This document shows, in pieces, positions 47,220 to 58,116 of a DNA stretch of 64,000 nucleotides. Position 1 is the stretch's first letter. Each line of letters opens with the position of its first letter. The stretch covers positions 3,348,001 through 3,412,000 of the forward strand of contig NC_016818.1 in NCBI RefSeq assembly GCF_000241955.1, read 5' to 3'. Under the pieces are notes generated by a model. The model was not told where the DNA came from. It made no database searches and saw nothing but the letters and a program-made list of their open reading frames with translations. This stretch comes from Rahnella aquatilis CIP 78.65 = ATCC 33071 (GTDB taxonomy: Bacteria; Pseudomonadota; Gammaproteobacteria; Enterobacterales; Enterobacteriaceae). The translations under genes and the position numbers were made by a program.

Positions 47220-47936
47220 TCAGGCACCGCGTTGTAGCAGCATCGATTTGATATGGCCGATAGCCTTGGTCGGGTTCAGCCCCTTCGGACATACACTCAC
47301 ACAGTTCATGATGCTGTGGCAGCGGAATACGCTGAAAGCATCATCCAGATCGTCGAGGCGCGATTGTGTTTCGGTATCGCGGCTGTCGATCAGGAAACGG
47401 TAAGCGGCCAGAAGGCCCGCCGGTCCGACAAACTTGTCCGGATTCCACCAGAAGGACGGACAGGACGTTGAGCAGCAGGCGCAGAGAATACATTCGTACA
47501 ATCCGTCCAGCTTTTCGCGGTCATCCGGCATCTGTAAATGCTCACGCGCCGGAGGATTTTTCCCATCATTCAATAAGTAAGGCTTAATCTTCTCATACTG
47601 CTTATAGAATTGTCCCATGTCTACTACAAGGTCACGGACAACCGGTAACCCGGGCAACGGACGGATAACAATTTTCTTGCTGCCGTTACGCAGTGTCGAG
47701 ACGGGCGTGATACACGCCAGACCGTTTTTACCGTTCATGTTAACGCCATCTGACCCGCAAACGCCTTCACGGCATGAGCGGCGGAAAGACAGCGTCGGAT
47801 CCTGTTCTTTCAGCAAAATCAGCGCGTCGAGCAACATCATGTCGCGCCCTTCTTTGGCTTCCAGCACATAATCTTTCATGTACGGCACATCATCGACATC
47901 CGGGTTGTAGCGATAAATCGAAAATTCAATTTTCAT
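47220..47936 (-). CDS. sdhB: Succinate dehydrogenase iron-sulfur subunit SdhB
   Basis: A 238-aa subunit with three clusters: [2Fe-2S] Cys in SCREGVCGSDGVNMNGKNGLAC, and [4Fe-4S] and [3Fe-4S] Cys in CILCACCSTSCPSFWW and CHSIMNCVSVCPKGLNP. It moves electrons from SdhA flavin to ubiquinone at SdhCD. It is 19 bp after sdhA. Confidence 0.98.
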   Translation of the reverse strand: MKIEFSIYRYNPDVDDVPYMKDYVLEAKEGRDMMLLDALILLKEQDPTLSFRRSCREGVCGSDGVNMNGKNGLACITPVSTLRNGSKKIVIRPLPGLPVVRDLVVDMGQFYKQYEKIKPYLLNDGKNPPAREHLQMPDDREKLDGLYECILCACCSTSCPSFWWNPDKFVGPAGLLAAYRFLIDSRDTETQSRLDDLDDAFSVFRCHSIMNCVSVCPKGLNPTKAIGHIKSMLLQRGA

Positions 47937-47955
47937 AATTTGTCTCCGCTCCGCC

Positions 47956-49722
47956 CTAGTAAGTACGCGCTTTCGGCGGGAACGCCGCGCGAAGCTTAGG
48001 CTGCATGTTCACCTCACGGCGGGTCATGCTTTCTGTTTCCGGCTGATACAGCGTGTGGCACAACCAGTTCGCATCATCACGCTCAGGGAAGTCGAAGCGG
48101 CTGTGTGCGCCACGGCTTTCGGTGCGGTAGTTTGCGGAGACGGCGGTGGAGAACGCGGTTTCCATCAGATTATCCAGCTCCAGACACTCAACGCGCTGGG
48201 TATTGAACTCTGAGGACGTATCATCCAGACGGGCAGATTTCAGACGCTCGCGGATCACTTTCAGCTCTTCCAGACCTTTCGCCATCGCATCACCTTCACG
48301 GAATACCGAGAAGTTGTTCTGCATGCACGATTGCAGGTCTTTACGGATAGCCACCGGATCTTCACCTGAACGGGTGTTGTTCCAGCGGTTCAGACGTGCC
48401 AGAGACACATCGATATCATCCTGAGACGCATCACGGCTGTCGCCCTGCTCTGCGATGGATTCCTGCAGATGCATACCCGCTGCACGGCCAAACACCACCA
48501 GATCCAGCAGTGAGTTACCGCCAAGACGGTTAGCGCCATGTACCGATACGCAGGCAATTTCACCCACCGCGAACAGGCCCGGGATCACTTCGTCCTGGCC
48601 CTGTGCGTTAACACGCAGCGCCTGGCCGGTCACCTTAGTCGGAATACCGCCCATCATGTAATGGCAGGTCGGGATAACCGGGATCGGCTCTTTCACCGGA
48701 TCGACGTGTGCGAAGGTACGCGACAGTTCAAGAATACCCGGCAGGCGGGATTCCAGAACGTCTTTACCCAGATGATCAAGTTTGAGTTTGGCGTGCGGGC
48801 CCCACGGACCTTCACAACCACGGCCTTCACGGATTTCGATCATGATGGAACGCGCCACCACGTCACGACCCGCCAGGTCCTTGGCATTCGGCGCATAACG
48901 TTCCATGAAACGTTCGCCGTCTTTATTGAGCAGATAACCGCCTTCACCACGACAGCCTTCTGTCACCAGCACCCCTGCACCGGCGATACCGGTCGGGTGG
49001 AACTGCCACATTTCCATGTCCTGCACCGGCACGCCTGCACGCAGCGCCATGCCGACACCGTCACCGGTATTAATGTGGGCGTTGGTAGTGGACTGGTAAA
49101 TACGCCCTGCACCGCCGGTCGCCAGCACAGTGGCTTTGGCTTTGAAGTACACCACTTCACCGGTTTCAATGCAGATTGCGGTACAGCCGACGATCGCGCC
49201 GTCCTGGTTTTTCACTAAATCCAGTGAATACCATTCGGAGAAAATCGTGGTGCCGTTTTTCAGGTTTTGCTGGTACAGCGTGTGCAGCAAGGCATGACCG
49301 GTACGGTCGGCTGCTGCTGCGGTACGTGCCGCCTGCTCGCCGCCGAAGTTCTTCGACTGGCCGCCAAACGGACGCTGATAAATACGGCCGTCTTCAAGAC
49401 GGGAGAAAGGCAGCCCCATGTGTTCGAGTTCCAGAATCGCTTCCGGCCCGGTTTTACACATATATTCAATGGCGTCCTGGTCACCGATATAGTCGGAACC
49501 TTTTACGGTGTCGTACATATGCCATTCCCAGTCATCCTCATGGGTGTTACCCAGCGCAACGGTAATACCGCCCTGCGCGGACACCGTATGGGAGCGGGTC
49601 GGGAAGACTTTTGAAATCAGGGCGCAAGACAGCCCCATTTGTGAAATCTGTAACGCGGCACGCATACCGGCGCCACCTGCACCGATGACGACAGCATCAA
49701 ACTCTCTGACTGGCAGATTCAT
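47956..49722 (-). CDS. sdhA: Succinate dehydrogenase flavoprotein subunit SdhA
   Basis: A 588-aa flavoprotein. The dinucleotide fold is [13 protein letters not shown], and the FAD-linked His is in [12 protein letters not shown]. The catalytic Arg region is [21 protein letters not shown]. It oxidises succinate to fumarate on the cytoplasmic face. It is 3 bp after sdhD. Confidence 0.98.
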   Translation of the reverse strand: MNLPVREFDAVVIGAGGAGMRAALQISQMGLSCALISKVFPTRSHTVSAQGGITVALGNTHEDDWEWHMYDTVKGSDYIGDQDAIEYMCKTGPEAILELEHMGLPFSRLEDGRIYQRPFGGQSKNFGGEQAARTAAAADRTGHALLHTLYQQNLKNGTTIFSEWYSLDLVKNQDGAIVGCTAICIETGEVVYFKAKATVLATGGAGRIYQSTTNAHINTGDGVGMALRAGVPVQDMEMWQFHPTGIAGAGVLVTEGCRGEGGYLLNKDGERFMERYAPNAKDLAGRDVVARSIMIEIREGRGCEGPWGPHAKLKLDHLGKDVLESRLPGILELSRTFAHVDPVKEPIPVIPTCHYMMGGIPTKVTGQALRVNAQGQDEVIPGLFAVGEIACVSVHGANRLGGNSLLDLVVFGRAAGMHLQESIAEQGDSRDASQDDIDVSLARLNRWNNTRSGEDPVAIRKDLQSCMQNNFSVFREGDAMAKGLEELKVIRERLKSARLDDTSSEFNTQRVECLELDNLMETAFSTAVSANYRTESRGAHSRFDFPERDDANWLCHTLYQPETESMTRREVNMQPKLRAAFPPKARTY

Positions 49723-49725
49723 TTA

Positions 49726-50073
49726 CTACGCTCCCCAAACAACAATTGTTCCGTAAAGTAGGTAAACCACTAACACCACGACGATAGCCAGTTGCAGCAT
49801 CAGTCGGACAGCCAGCGGTTTCACATAGTCCGTTAACACCTGCCACATGCCGATCCACGCGTGTATCAGAATTGAGAGCAGCGCCAGCAGTGTGAATACT
49901 TTGGTGATGGAGGAAGAGAAGAAGCCATGCCAGACATCAAATGTCAGTTCCTGAGCCAGAACCACGAAGCCCAGAATATAGAGGATGTACAGAGTGAGGA
50001 TAATGGCGGAAGCACGCAGTAACAGCCAGTCGTGCACACCATTGCGCCCTAACGCAGAAACGTTGCTTACCAT
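49726..50073 (-). CDS. sdhD: Succinate dehydrogenase membrane anchor SdhD
   Basis: A 115-aa subunit with three helices. [29 protein letters not shown] at the N terminus and [20 protein letters not shown], with the quinone-site Tyr/Asp, match E. coli. The start at 50073 overlaps sdhC by 7 bp; the upstream in-frame extension lies inside sdhC and is rejected. Confidence 0.97.
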   Translation of the reverse strand: MVSNVSALGRNGVHDWLLLRASAIILTLYILYILGFVVLAQELTFDVWHGFFSSSITKVFTLLALLSILIHAWIGMWQVLTDYVKPLAVRLMLQLAIVVVLVVYLLYGTIVVWGA

Positions 50074-50456
50074 ACGAGAACTCCAGCCAGAATTGACAGC
50101 ACGACGGTCAGACCGATTGCCACCTGGGCAGAACGGGTACCGGCAGCCAAACTCTCTTCGATATAGCCAAAATCCATCAGCAGATGGCGGATGCCACCGC
50201 AAACGTGATAGGCCAGCGCAGTGAGTATTCCCCAAAAGATGAATTTGACGAAGAAGCTATTCATGATGGCGGCAGCATGTGCAAACCCTTCAGGAGAAGA
50301 GAGAGACAGGCCTAACAGCCAGAGGAGGATACCGACGGCGACGAAGGTAATTACGCCAGAGACTCGGTGTAAGATGGACGCTATCGCAGTAACAGGAAAC
50401 CGGATCGTTTGCAGATCCAGATTGACAGGTCTTTGTTTTTTCACGGTTTTGCCCAC
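50067..50456 (-). CDS. sdhC: Succinate dehydrogenase cytochrome b556 subunit SdhC
   Basis: A 129-aa three-helix anchor. [31 protein letters not shown] holds quinone-site Ser and Arg residues, and the haem-binding His is in [17 protein letters not shown]. First gene of sdhCDAB. An ERIC element begins about 48 bp upstream of its ATG. Confidence 0.97.
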   Translation of the reverse strand: MGKTVKKQRPVNLDLQTIRFPVTAIASILHRVSGVITFVAVGILLWLLGLSLSSPEGFAHAAAIMNSFFVKFIFWGILTALAYHVCGGIRHLLMDFGYIEESLAAGTRSAQVAIGLTVVLSILAGVLVW

Positions 50457-50503
50457 ACAGCTCTTATTATTTTCCCTCCGGTCCGGAGCAGTATGTCAGA
50501 CAG

Positions 50504-50629
50504 CACCCTTTCCTTCGTTCTTGTCGCTGTGGGTGCGTTGGCTGCGCGCGCTCACCCTACTCACTGACCTATGTCAGCTCACAGGGATTCGGTTGCTTGC
50601 CGCCTTCCCACAACACCAATTACTTTGGA
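50504..50629. repeat. ERIC element in the sdhC leader
   Basis: About 126 bp resemble the Enterobacterial Repetitive Intergenic Consensus from end to end. GGTGCGTTGGCTGC, CTCACCCTACTCACTGAC, ATGTCAGCTCACAGGGATTC and GCTTGCCGCCTTCC align with the consensus blocks, and the central CTGAC/GTCAG palindrome is kept. It lies 48-173 bp upstream of sdhC, so it may be transcribed in the sdh leader. Confidence 0.85.
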
Positions 50630-51326
50630 AAGCTGAGCTAAAGCTCATCAGTTTTCGCGCTCAAAGGACGACATCCAGTGTGCTTAAAAGGCGCGATGAA
50701 CGTATTTTCGTAGCCGTAACGTAAAGGGCGAAGAAAATGATGCTGGGTGCTCCTACTTCGGATTGCCCGGAGACCTTGCAGGAGTATAGGTTGATCACAT
50801 TCTTATTACAATTGCCCTACAAATGCTTTATTCACATTTCTCTGAAACAGTGAGTTATCTCTCACTTTTCATAAAAGACACAAAATAAATTATCTGGTTT
50901 GACATTTGATCAACATTTCCATTACAAATGAGCTATCCCTATAGGACTGTGATACTGAGCACATACCGGCTTCGCCTTCACGCACCAAAATGGTGAAAGT
51001 TTCTGAAGAATCAGCGGATCACACAATCGCATGCGGGGTCTTCCCTGATGGCTCAAGTTATGCAAAAGTGGTGATTGTGTAAATCCTCATACTCTTCACC
51101 GGTACTGAGCGACAGAACAGTAATGATTTACCGAATCGTTAACAACGATGAAACGCCGCTTGTTTGTCACAGAGCAGTCTGAGACTGCACTTCGACTCAG
51201 CTCTACGTTCCCTTCCCATTCGATCGCAGAGCTAAGGCTGACAATAATAATGACCTTACAAGGCGTCGCTTCCAGGCATTTCTGTTGTTACTGATTTTTA
51301 AAAATAAGGCGCTAAGGAGACTGTAA
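50630..51326. promoter_or_regulatory. Divergent sdh/gltA control region
   Basis: About 700 bp without a gene hold the divergent promoters of sdhCDAB (-) and gltA (+). The stretch 50800-50945 is AT-rich. A well-formed AAGGAG at 51314-51319 serves gltA. In E. coli this region is controlled by ArcA, CRP and Fe-linked small RNAs. I cannot place individual sites with confidence. Confidence 0.5.
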
Positions 51327-52610
51327 ATGGCTGATAAGAAAGCGACACTTACCCTACAAGGTCACGACCCGATTGAACTTAACGTGCTGTCCGGCACACT
51401 GGGCCAGGATGAAATCGATATCCGCACCCTCGGTTCTAAAGGTCTTTTCACTTATGACCCCGGTTTCACCTCTACTGCATCCTGCGAGTCCAAAATCACC
51501 TATATCGACGGTGACGAAGGCGTTCTGCTGCACCGTGGTTTCCCGATTGACCAGCTGGCACAAGAGTCCACTTTCCTTGAAGTGAGCTACCTGCTGCTGA
51601 ACGGCGAAGTGCCGACTCAGAAACAGTACGATGAGTTCAAAACCAATGTCACCCGTCACACCATGGTGCATGAGCAAATCACCCGTCTGTTCCACGGCTT
51701 CCGTCGCGACTCTCATCCGATGGCTGTGCTGTGTGGCGTGACCGGCGCACTGGCCGCGTTTTATCACGACTCGATCGACGTAGAAAACGAACGTCACCGT
51801 GAAATCGCCGCTTACCGTCTGCTGTCCAAAATGCCGACCGTCGCCGCCATGTGTTACAAATATTCTATCGGCCAGCCGTTTGTATATCCGCGCAATGACC
51901 TGTCCTATGCCGGTAACTTCCTGCACATGATGTTCGCCACCCCGTGTGAAGAATACAAAGTGAACCCGATTCTGGAACGCGCGATGGATCGTATTCTGAT
52001 CCTGCACGCTGACCACGAGCAAAACGCCTCTACCTCCACCGTGCGTACCGCCGGTTCTTCCGGCGCTAATCCGTTTGCCTGTATTGCTGCGGGTATCGCG
52101 TCCCTGTGGGGACCGGCTCACGGCGGCGCGAACGAAGCTGCACTGAAAATGCTGGAAGAAATCAGCAGCGTTGATCACATCCCTGAATTCGTGAAACGTG
52201 CTAAAGACAAGAATGATTCCTTCCGCCTGATGGGCTTTGGTCACCGTGTTTACAAAAATTACGACCCGCGCGCGACCGTGATGCGTGAAACCTGTCATGA
52301 AGTGCTCAAAGAGCTGGATCTGAAAGACAACCTGCTGGAAGTGGCGATGGAGCTTGAGCACATTGCGCTGAACGACCCGTACTTCATCGAGAAGAAATTG
52401 TACCCGAACGTCGATTTCTACTCCGGCATCATCCTGAAAGCGATGGGTATCCCGTCTTCCATGTTCACCGTGATCTTCGCGATGGCACGTACTGTCGGCT
52501 GGATTGCTCACTGGAGCGAAATGCATCAGGAAGGCATCAAAATTGCCCGTCCTCGCCAGCTTTATACCGGCTATGACAAGCGCGATTTCCACTCTCAGCT
52601 GAAAAAATAA
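51327..52610 (+). CDS. gltA: Citrate synthase GltA
   Basis: A 427-aa type II (hexameric, NADH-sensitive) citrate synthase. [25 protein letters not shown] holds one catalytic His, [12 protein letters not shown] the next, and [13 protein letters not shown] the third active-site region. It condenses oxaloacetate with acetyl-CoA. It is monocistronic and divergent from sdh, with a terminator directly after. Confidence 0.98.
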   Translation: MADKKATLTLQGHDPIELNVLSGTLGQDEIDIRTLGSKGLFTYDPGFTSTASCESKITYIDGDEGVLLHRGFPIDQLAQESTFLEVSYLLLNGEVPTQKQYDEFKTNVTRHTMVHEQITRLFHGFRRDSHPMAVLCGVTGALAAFYHDSIDVENERHREIAAYRLLSKMPTVAAMCYKYSIGQPFVYPRNDLSYAGNFLHMMFATPCEEYKVNPILERAMDRILILHADHEQNASTSTVRTAGSSGANPFACIAAGIASLWGPAHGGANEAALKMLEEISSVDHIPEFVKRAKDKNDSFRLMGFGHRVYKNYDPRATVMRETCHEVLKELDLKDNLLEVAMELEHIALNDPYFIEKKLYPNVDFYSGIILKAMGIPSSMFTVIFAMARTVGWIAHWSEMHQEGIKIARPRQLYTGYDKRDFHSQLKK

Positions 52611-52626
52611 TCTTTCTTTTCATGGA

Positions 52627-52656
52627 TGACAAAAAGGCTCCTGCGGGAGCCTTTTC
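52627..52656. terminator. Bidirectional terminator between gltA and nei
   Basis: AAAAAGGCTCC-TGC-GGGAGCCTTTT forms a stem-loop with A and T runs on both sides. It lies between the convergent gltA and nei genes. Confidence 0.88.
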
Positions 52657-52671
52657 AATTTGGTGCGTTTG

Positions 52672-53466
52672 CTATACCTGACACACCGGACACCAGAAGA
52701 ACGGTCGCGATGACACGCTGGTTTTCATGATCGGATCGCCGCAACGCTCGCACGGCAGCCCTGTGCGGCCAAACACTTTGAAGCGAAACAGCGCACCGTG
52801 ATGCACATTTTCATCCATCGTGCCGCGTGTGGCATATGACAAGCGCGCAACCGACAAACAGGCATCGGCCAGCGCATCCCGTTCCGTTTCGTTCAGCTCT
52901 TTGGGTTTATGATCCGGCAGCAGTTTCGCCAGCCAGAGAATTTCCGACCGCAGATAATTACCCAGCCCCGCCAGAAATGCCTGATCCAGCAACATTCCGC
53001 CTAACTGGCGATTGCAAAATTTAGGCGAAAGTAACCGCTCACGGACCTGCGCGACGGTCAGCCACTCATCCAGCACATCCGGGCCGATACGTTGCAGGAA
53101 CGGATGATTTTCAATGTCCGCCGTATCGTAAATACTGATCTCGGACGCGCTGTACAGCAGGATCGCCGCGTCTGTGGTTTCCAGCTTTACCCGCAACGAG
53201 CGTTGGGTTTCTTGCGCCACGTCACCGGCATTCACCACCCGCCAGACACCGTAAAGCTGATTGTGGCTGTAGAGCGTCAGACCGTTGGAAAAGTGCGTCA
53301 GCAGCGCTTTTCCGCGTGTTTCAATTGACGTGATTTTCGTGCCCCTGAGCGCTGACTGATAAGGTTTCAGCGCCGGAAACGCAAACCAGACATCCGTCAG
53401 GGGCTTATTCACTACCGCAGCAGCCAGCAGATCAGCAGCACGGCGAATTTCAGGACCTTCAGGCAT
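52672..53466 (-). CDS. nei: Endonuclease VIII (DNA glycosylase) Nei
   Basis: A 264-aa Fpg/Nei-family bifunctional glycosylase/AP lyase for oxidised pyrimidines. The catalytic N terminus is [16 protein letters not shown] (Pro and Glu directly after Met). The helix-two-turn-helix motif is [18 protein letters not shown], and the C-terminal zinc finger has CERCG and CPVC. Its start codon overlaps the pcp stop by one base, so it is the last gene of the pxpBCA-pcp-nei run. Confidence 0.96.
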   Translation of the reverse strand: MPEGPEIRRAADLLAAAVVNKPLTDVWFAFPALKPYQSALRGTKITSIETRGKALLTHFSNGLTLYSHNQLYGVWRVVNAGDVAQETQRSLRVKLETTDAAILLYSASEISIYDTADIENHPFLQRIGPDVLDEWLTVAQVRERLLSPKFCNRQLGGMLLDQAFLAGLGNYLRSEILWLAKLLPDHKPKELNETERDALADACLSVARLSYATRGTMDENVHHGALFRFKVFGRTGLPCERCGDPIMKTSVSSRPFFWCPVCQV

Positions 53467-54116
53467 CAGTGAGTCGCACCCTCAGCAATTTTTAAATCCT
53501 GTTCCGTGTGCAATGCGATGGCGATAGTCAGTTCAAGGGCGTTCAGGACAGTATGTACTGACATACTTGGCGCGCCCGGATGATGCGCGGCCTGTTCCGG
53601 CAGATAAGGTATGTGGATAAAACCGCCCTTCACCACTTTGCAGGCAGGCTGCGCCAGACGGTGCATCAGACCGTACATCACATGGTTACAGACGTAGGTA
53701 CCGGCGGTTTGCGACACCGATGCCGGGATCCCCGACTCGCGTAATCCGTTAACAATCGTCTTGATCGGCAGGGAAGAGAAATACGCCGCCGGGCCATCGC
53801 TGATAATCGTTTCATCCACCGGCTGATTGCCGTCGTTATCAGGAATACGCGCATCATCGACGTTGATCGCCACGCGTTCGATACTGAAATCCGTGCGGCC
53901 ACCGGCCTGTCCGACGCAGACAACCATTTCAGGCAGCACTTCATCGATCGCCGTATTCAGTGCATCAATGGCTTTGCCGAACACGCACGGCAACTGGCGA
54001 ACCACAATCTGCGCACCCGACAATTCCAGATCGCCCAGTTGCTTTACCACTTCCCATGACGGATTAACGCGCTCGCCGCCAAAAGGCTCAAAACCGGTGA
54101 CTAAAACTTTACGCAT
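53466..54116 (-). CDS. pcp: Pyrrolidone-carboxylate peptidase Pcp
   Basis: A 216-aa cysteine peptidase (family C15) that removes N-terminal pyroglutamate from peptides. The catalytic Glu is in [13 protein letters not shown], the Cys in [17 protein letters not shown] and the His in [12 protein letters not shown]. It lies between pxpA (25 bp away) and nei. Its product, 5-oxoproline, is the substrate of the PxpABC enzyme coded upstream. In E. coli nei follows pxpA without pcp. Confidence 0.95.
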   Translation of the reverse strand: MRKVLVTGFEPFGGERVNPSWEVVKQLGDLELSGAQIVVRQLPCVFGKAIDALNTAIDEVLPEMVVCVGQAGGRTDFSIERVAINVDDARIPDNDGNQPVDETIISDGPAAYFSSLPIKTIVNGLRESGIPASVSQTAGTYVCNHVMYGLMHRLAQPACKVVKGGFIHIPYLPEQAAHHPGAPSMSVHTVLNALELTIAIALHTEQDLKIAEGATH

Positions 54117-54141
54117 AGGTACTCCTCAGATTCTGCAAAAA

Positions 54142-54879
54142 TCAGCCTGCGCTGATCTGAATATCCTGTTCAACAAACGCGCGCCTCAACCGGCGGGCAA
54201 ACGTCAGTGCATGCTCACCATCACCATGTAAACAGACAGTGTCTGCTTTAACGGGCACCCAGACGCCTTCGCGGCTGAGCACTTTCTGTTGCTGTATCAT
54301 CGACAGTGTCTGATCGACCGCCAGCTCATCGCTTTCGATCATCGCATCCGGCTGAGTACGTGGCACCAGCGTACCGTTGTTCTGATATCGCCGGTCAGCA
54401 AACACCTCCTGACGGGTTTGCAAACCCAGACGTTCACCGGCACGAATTAATTCGCTGCCCGCCAGCCCGACCAGTCGTAATGCCGGGTCCACTGCCTGCA
54501 CCGCACGGGCGATAGCATCCGCCAGCACGGCATTGGTCGCGGCCTGGTTGTACAGCATGCCATGTGGCTTCACATGCACCATATTTCCGCCTTCGGCACG
54601 GGTGATGGCGGCCAGTGCACCCAGCTGATATACCACCTGCGCATACACCGTTTCGGGCGGTAGTTGCATGGCGGTGCGGCCAAAATTTTCGCGATCCGGA
54701 AAACCGGGGTGCGCGCCAATCGCCACGCCGTATTTCAGCGCCCCGCGCACGCATTGCTGCATGGTCTGCGCATCACCGGCATGAAATCCGCAGGCAATAT
54801 TGGCTGAACTGACAAGCTGCAACAGCGCCTCGTCATTCCCACAGCCTTCGCCTAAATCGGCATTAAGATCAACGACCAT
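54142..54879 (-). CDS. pxpA: 5-oxoprolinase subunit A PxpA (YbgL)
   Basis: A 245-aa LamB/YcsF-family protein. [34 protein letters not shown] is the family signature. With PxpB and PxpC it hydrolyses 5-oxoproline to glutamate using ATP. The start at 54879 overlaps pxpC by 11 bp; the longer frame lies inside pxpC and is rejected. Confidence 0.95.
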   Translation of the reverse strand: MVVDLNADLGEGCGNDEALLQLVSSANIACGFHAGDAQTMQQCVRGALKYGVAIGAHPGFPDRENFGRTAMQLPPETVYAQVVYQLGALAAITRAEGGNMVHVKPHGMLYNQAATNAVLADAIARAVQAVDPALRLVGLAGSELIRAGERLGLQTRQEVFADRRYQNNGTLVPRTQPDAMIESDELAVDQTLSMIQQQKVLSREGVWVPVKADTVCLHGDGEHALTFARRLRRAFVEQDIQISAG

Positions 54880-55798
54880 GCAGCCCCCGTTTAATCTGTT
54901 CGATAAAGAGCGATTGCTCACGCAAGGCTTTCTGCGCGTCTTCCGGTGTGCATTTGATGAAATGAACCGGTTCGCCCAGCCGGATTTGCGCCAGATTATA
55001 CAAATCCGCCTCAATGACACAGGCAATACGCGGATAGCCGCCGGTGGTCTGGGCATCGGCCATCAGCACAATCGGCTGGCCCCCGTGCGGCACCTGCACC
55101 ACGCCCGGCAATAAGCCGTGCGACAGCATTTCTCGGTCAGTTTCGCGTTTTAGCGTATGACCGTGCAGACGGTATCCCATACGGTTACTTTGCGGGCTCA
55201 GCTGCCAGGCGGCGCGCCAGAATTCCTCACGCGACTTCTCGCTGAATTCCTGATACTCCGGCCCCGGCAATGCCCGAATGCGATTGCCGAAAAGCAATTG
55301 TTTAATGCCCGTGGATTTGTGGGGCTGCGGGTACGAGTCGCCGGTGGGAAGCGTGTCACCGTCCTGCAACGGACGCCCGTGGAAGCCGCCAAATTTGGCT
55401 TTCAGATCGGTACTGCGCGACCCCATGACTTGCGGCACATCAATGCCGCCGGAAACCGCCAGATAGCTACGCATGCCGCGGGTGGGCATTTTCAGGGTCA
55501 GCACCTGCCCCGGTTTCACTTCATAACACCAGCCGGTCCACAGCTCTTTGCCATCAAGCTGCGCGTGGCAACCGGCACCGGTCAGCGCGATCCAGCCCTC
55601 GCGGTGAAACCCGGCACTGAATTGTCCGAGGGTAATTTCCAGCCCGGCGGCATTTTCATCGTTGCCGACCAGCAGGTTGGCGATACGCAACGCCGGGGCA
55701 TCCAGCGCGCCGGACTGACTCACGCCCTGCTGGCGGTAACCGTTGCGGCCTAAATCCTGCACCGTGGACAACATCCCGGCGCGTAAAACCTTCAGCAT
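54869..55798 (-). CDS. pxpC: 5-oxoprolinase subunit C PxpC (YbgK)
   Basis: A 309-aa protein of the biotin-dependent carboxyltransferase-like/KipA family. [41 protein letters not shown] is typical. It overlaps pxpB by 7 bp and pxpA by 11 bp, so the three are translationally coupled. Confidence 0.95.
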   Translation of the reverse strand: MLKVLRAGMLSTVQDLGRNGYRQQGVSQSGALDAPALRIANLLVGNDENAAGLEITLGQFSAGFHREGWIALTGAGCHAQLDGKELWTGWCYEVKPGQVLTLKMPTRGMRSYLAVSGGIDVPQVMGSRSTDLKAKFGGFHGRPLQDGDTLPTGDSYPQPHKSTGIKQLLFGNRIRALPGPEYQEFSEKSREEFWRAAWQLSPQSNRMGYRLHGHTLKRETDREMLSHGLLPGVVQVPHGGQPIVLMADAQTTGGYPRIACVIEADLYNLAQIRLGEPVHFIKCTPEDAQKALREQSLFIEQIKRGLHGR

Positions 55799-56457
55799 AC
55801 GCCCTCCTTCTGTGGCACAAAGCGCACGCTGTCGCCCGGCAGCAATAATGTCGGCGGTTCCCGCAGCGGATCAAACATCGCCATTGGCGTCTGGCCGATC
55901 AGTTGCCAGCCACCCGGCGTCGCGAGAGGGTAAATACCGGTCTGACTACCGCCAATGCCAACCGAGCCCGCAGGCACCGACAGGCGCGGCTCGCCGTGAC
56001 GTGGCGTGGCAAGTTGCTCCGGCATGCCCCCCAGATAAGGGAAACCGGGCTGGAAGCCGAGAAAATAGACGGTGTAATCAGCACCTGCATGGCATTCCAC
56101 CACCTGACGCGGCGTCATGCCGGTATGGCGCGCCACATTGTCTAAATCCGGCCCCAGCTTACCGCCGTAAATCACCGGAATTTCAATCCGCCGCGATCCC
56201 GGCTCAATGGCTTCGCTTTCTTCCCACCAGTTTTGCAGACGCTCAATCGCATCCAGCGCCGAACTTTGCGCCTCACAGAGTAATACCGTCAGATTATTCA
56301 TACCGGGAATGACTTCACGCACGCCCGGATACACGGCGCGATCCTGTAAACGTTGCGTCAGTCCCCAGATCCGCTGCTGGCTTGCCAGTGACACCGGGGG
56401 TTCAAGTTCCAGCACTACCGCGCGTTCGCCCAGCAGGTAACATCGTGCTCGTTGCAC
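55792..56457 (-). CDS. pxpB: 5-oxoprolinase subunit B PxpB (YbgJ)
   Basis: A 221-aa KipI-family protein. [31 protein letters not shown] and [22 protein letters not shown] followed by [25 protein letters not shown] match E. coli PxpB of about the same size. First gene of the pxpBCA-pcp-nei unit. Confidence 0.95.
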   Translation of the reverse strand: MQRARCYLLGERAVVLELEPPVSLASQQRIWGLTQRLQDRAVYPGVREVIPGMNNLTVLLCEAQSSALDAIERLQNWWEESEAIEPGSRRIEIPVIYGGKLGPDLDNVARHTGMTPRQVVECHAGADYTVYFLGFQPGFPYLGGMPEQLATPRHGEPRLSVPAGSVGIGGSQTGIYPLATPGGWQLIGQTPMAMFDPLREPPTLLLPGDSVRFVPQKEGVC

Positions 56458-56682
56458 TCAGACACTCCTTAAAGAAGGGTTGTGGATCATCGGGTTATTC
56501 ATCGAATCAATAGCGTGAGATTTGTTATCAGTTATGCGTGAAACAGAGTGCTGATGTCAACTCATCTGCCCCTTTGCGCGGGACACTGAGGTTTCGCCCG
56601 TCGCCTGCAACTGCTACTCTCAGAAACGTTGCTGTTTTTTTAGCGTTTGGATAACGCCTTCGTTACACAATAGGGATGGCCT

Positions 56683-58116
56683 GTGAGAAAACCATTAGCG
56701 CTCTTTTTTCCGCTCTACACCACGACATTACTGATGTTACTGGGCTCCGGCCTGCTGACGACTTACATTTCCCTGCGTCTTTCCGCTATTCATGTCAGCG
56801 GCGCGATGATCGGGGCGATCATCGCAGCTAACTACATCGGGCTGGTTATCGGCGGCAAAGTCGGCCATATCCTGATCGCCCGCGTCGGCCATATTCGCGC
56901 CTACGTTTCCTGCTCCGGCATCATCACCGCCGCCGTGCTGGGCCATGGCCTGACTGACATTATCCCGGTCTGGGTGGTGCTGCGCCTGATCATCGGCTTA
57001 TGCATGATGGTGCAATATATGGTGCTGGAAAGCTGGCTCAACGATCAGGCCGAATCCAGCCAGCGCGGCGTGGTATTTGGCTTTTACATGGTGGCGTCTT
57101 ATCTCGGGATGGCACTCGGTCAGGTCGTACTGATGCTCAGCAGCGATTTAGGCGTCAGTACGCTTATCGTTATCGCCTTGTGTTTCGCCCTGTGTCTGGT
57201 GCCGATTGCGCTGACCACACGTACCAACGTCGGCCATATGTCTCCGGCACCGATGGAGCTGAAATTCTTTATCGGCGCGATCCCGAAAGTGCTGGCGATT
57301 ACACTGGTCATCGGCATGGTCGTTGGCTCGTTTTACGGCATGGCACCGATTTACACCAGTCAGCAAGCGCTGACGACACAGCAAACTGGTCTGTTTATGG
57401 CGCTGGCGATTTTCGCCGGGCTGCTGGCACAGTTCCCGCTCAGTTGGCTGTCTGACCGCTATAACCGCAACATGCTGATGCGCATAAACGCTATCCTGCT
57501 GGCCGTTACCGCCCTGCCGCTGGCGTTGTTCAGCCATATTTCATTCCCGCTGTTACTCGCCATTGGTTTTGTCGTCAGCCTGATGCAGTTCACGCTGTAC
57601 CCGCTGATCGTCGCGCTCGCCAATGACATGATCGAACCGGAACGCCGCGTCTCGCTTTCAGCCTGTCTGCTGATGGCCTTTGGCGTCGGTGCCTGTATCG
57701 GCCCGCTGGCGGTCGGTGCGCTGATCGAGCCGTTGGGCGGCAACATTCTTTACGCCTTTTTCGCGCTGTGCGGTATTGGGATTGTGGCGCTGAGTCGCAC
57801 GTCGAAGAAAGAAGAGGAAATGCAAATGGCAACCGATGCGCCGGTTCCGCACATCGCCATGCCAGACAGCCTGAGCAGTTCCCCGCTCTCGCCTGCCCTG
57901 AACCCGGCGTTTGACGAGCAGATGATTCAGGAAACCATGCCCGCCCCGGAAAATGTGGTGGAACCGCAGGTTGAAGAAAGCGAAGTCGCTGAGGAAGAAG
58001 ATGAGAGTAAGTATCCACCACAGGGCGCTGACCCTGAAGTGGATACCGGATTACAGCGGGCATTTACCCTGCTGGAAGACAGCGTTTCTGAAGAGACTGG
58101 CGAAAAGAAAAATTAG
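56683..58116 (+). CDS. MFS transporter with acidic C-terminal tail (YcaD-like)
   Basis: A 477-aa major facilitator protein with about twelve helices over residues 1-375. A long hydrophilic tail (about 380-477) is rich in Glu, Asp and Pro. The central GMAPIYTSQQALTTQQTGLFMALAIFAGLLAQFPLSWLSDRYNRN matches the YcaD group of putative transporters. The substrate is unknown. GTG at 56683 with AGGGATGG upstream is the start. It ends 4 bp inside the convergent ybgI. In E. coli, ybgI abuts pxpB without this gene. Confidence 0.85.
   Translation: MRKPLALFFPLYTTTLLMLLGSGLLTTYISLRLSAIHVSGAMIGAIIAANYIGLVIGGKVGHILIARVGHIRAYVSCSGIITAAVLGHGLTDIIPVWVVLRLIIGLCMMVQYMVLESWLNDQAESSQRGVVFGFYMVASYLGMALGQVVLMLSSDLGVSTLIVIALCFALCLVPIALTTRTNVGHMSPAPMELKFFIGAIPKVLAITLVIGMVVGSFYGMAPIYTSQQALTTQQTGLFMALAIFAGLLAQFPLSWLSDRYNRNMLMRINAILLAVTALPLALFSHISFPLLLAIGFVVSLMQFTLYPLIVALANDMIEPERRVSLSACLLMAFGVGACIGPLAVGALIEPLGGNILYAFFALCGIGIVALSRTSKKEEEMQMATDAPVPHIAMPDSLSSSPLSPALNPAFDEQMIQETMPAPENVVEPQVEESEVAEEEDESKYPPQGADPEVDTGLQRAFTLLEDSVSEETGEKKN

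Noticed and set aside
50221..50724. Plus-strand frame across the sdhC 5' end and the ERIC element
   Set aside because: It overlaps sdhC antisense and continues through the repeat; no ribosome site or homology.
51354..52592. 412-codon open frame opposite gltA
   Set aside because: It is an antisense shadow with strongly biased composition; gltA is unmistakable on the other strand.
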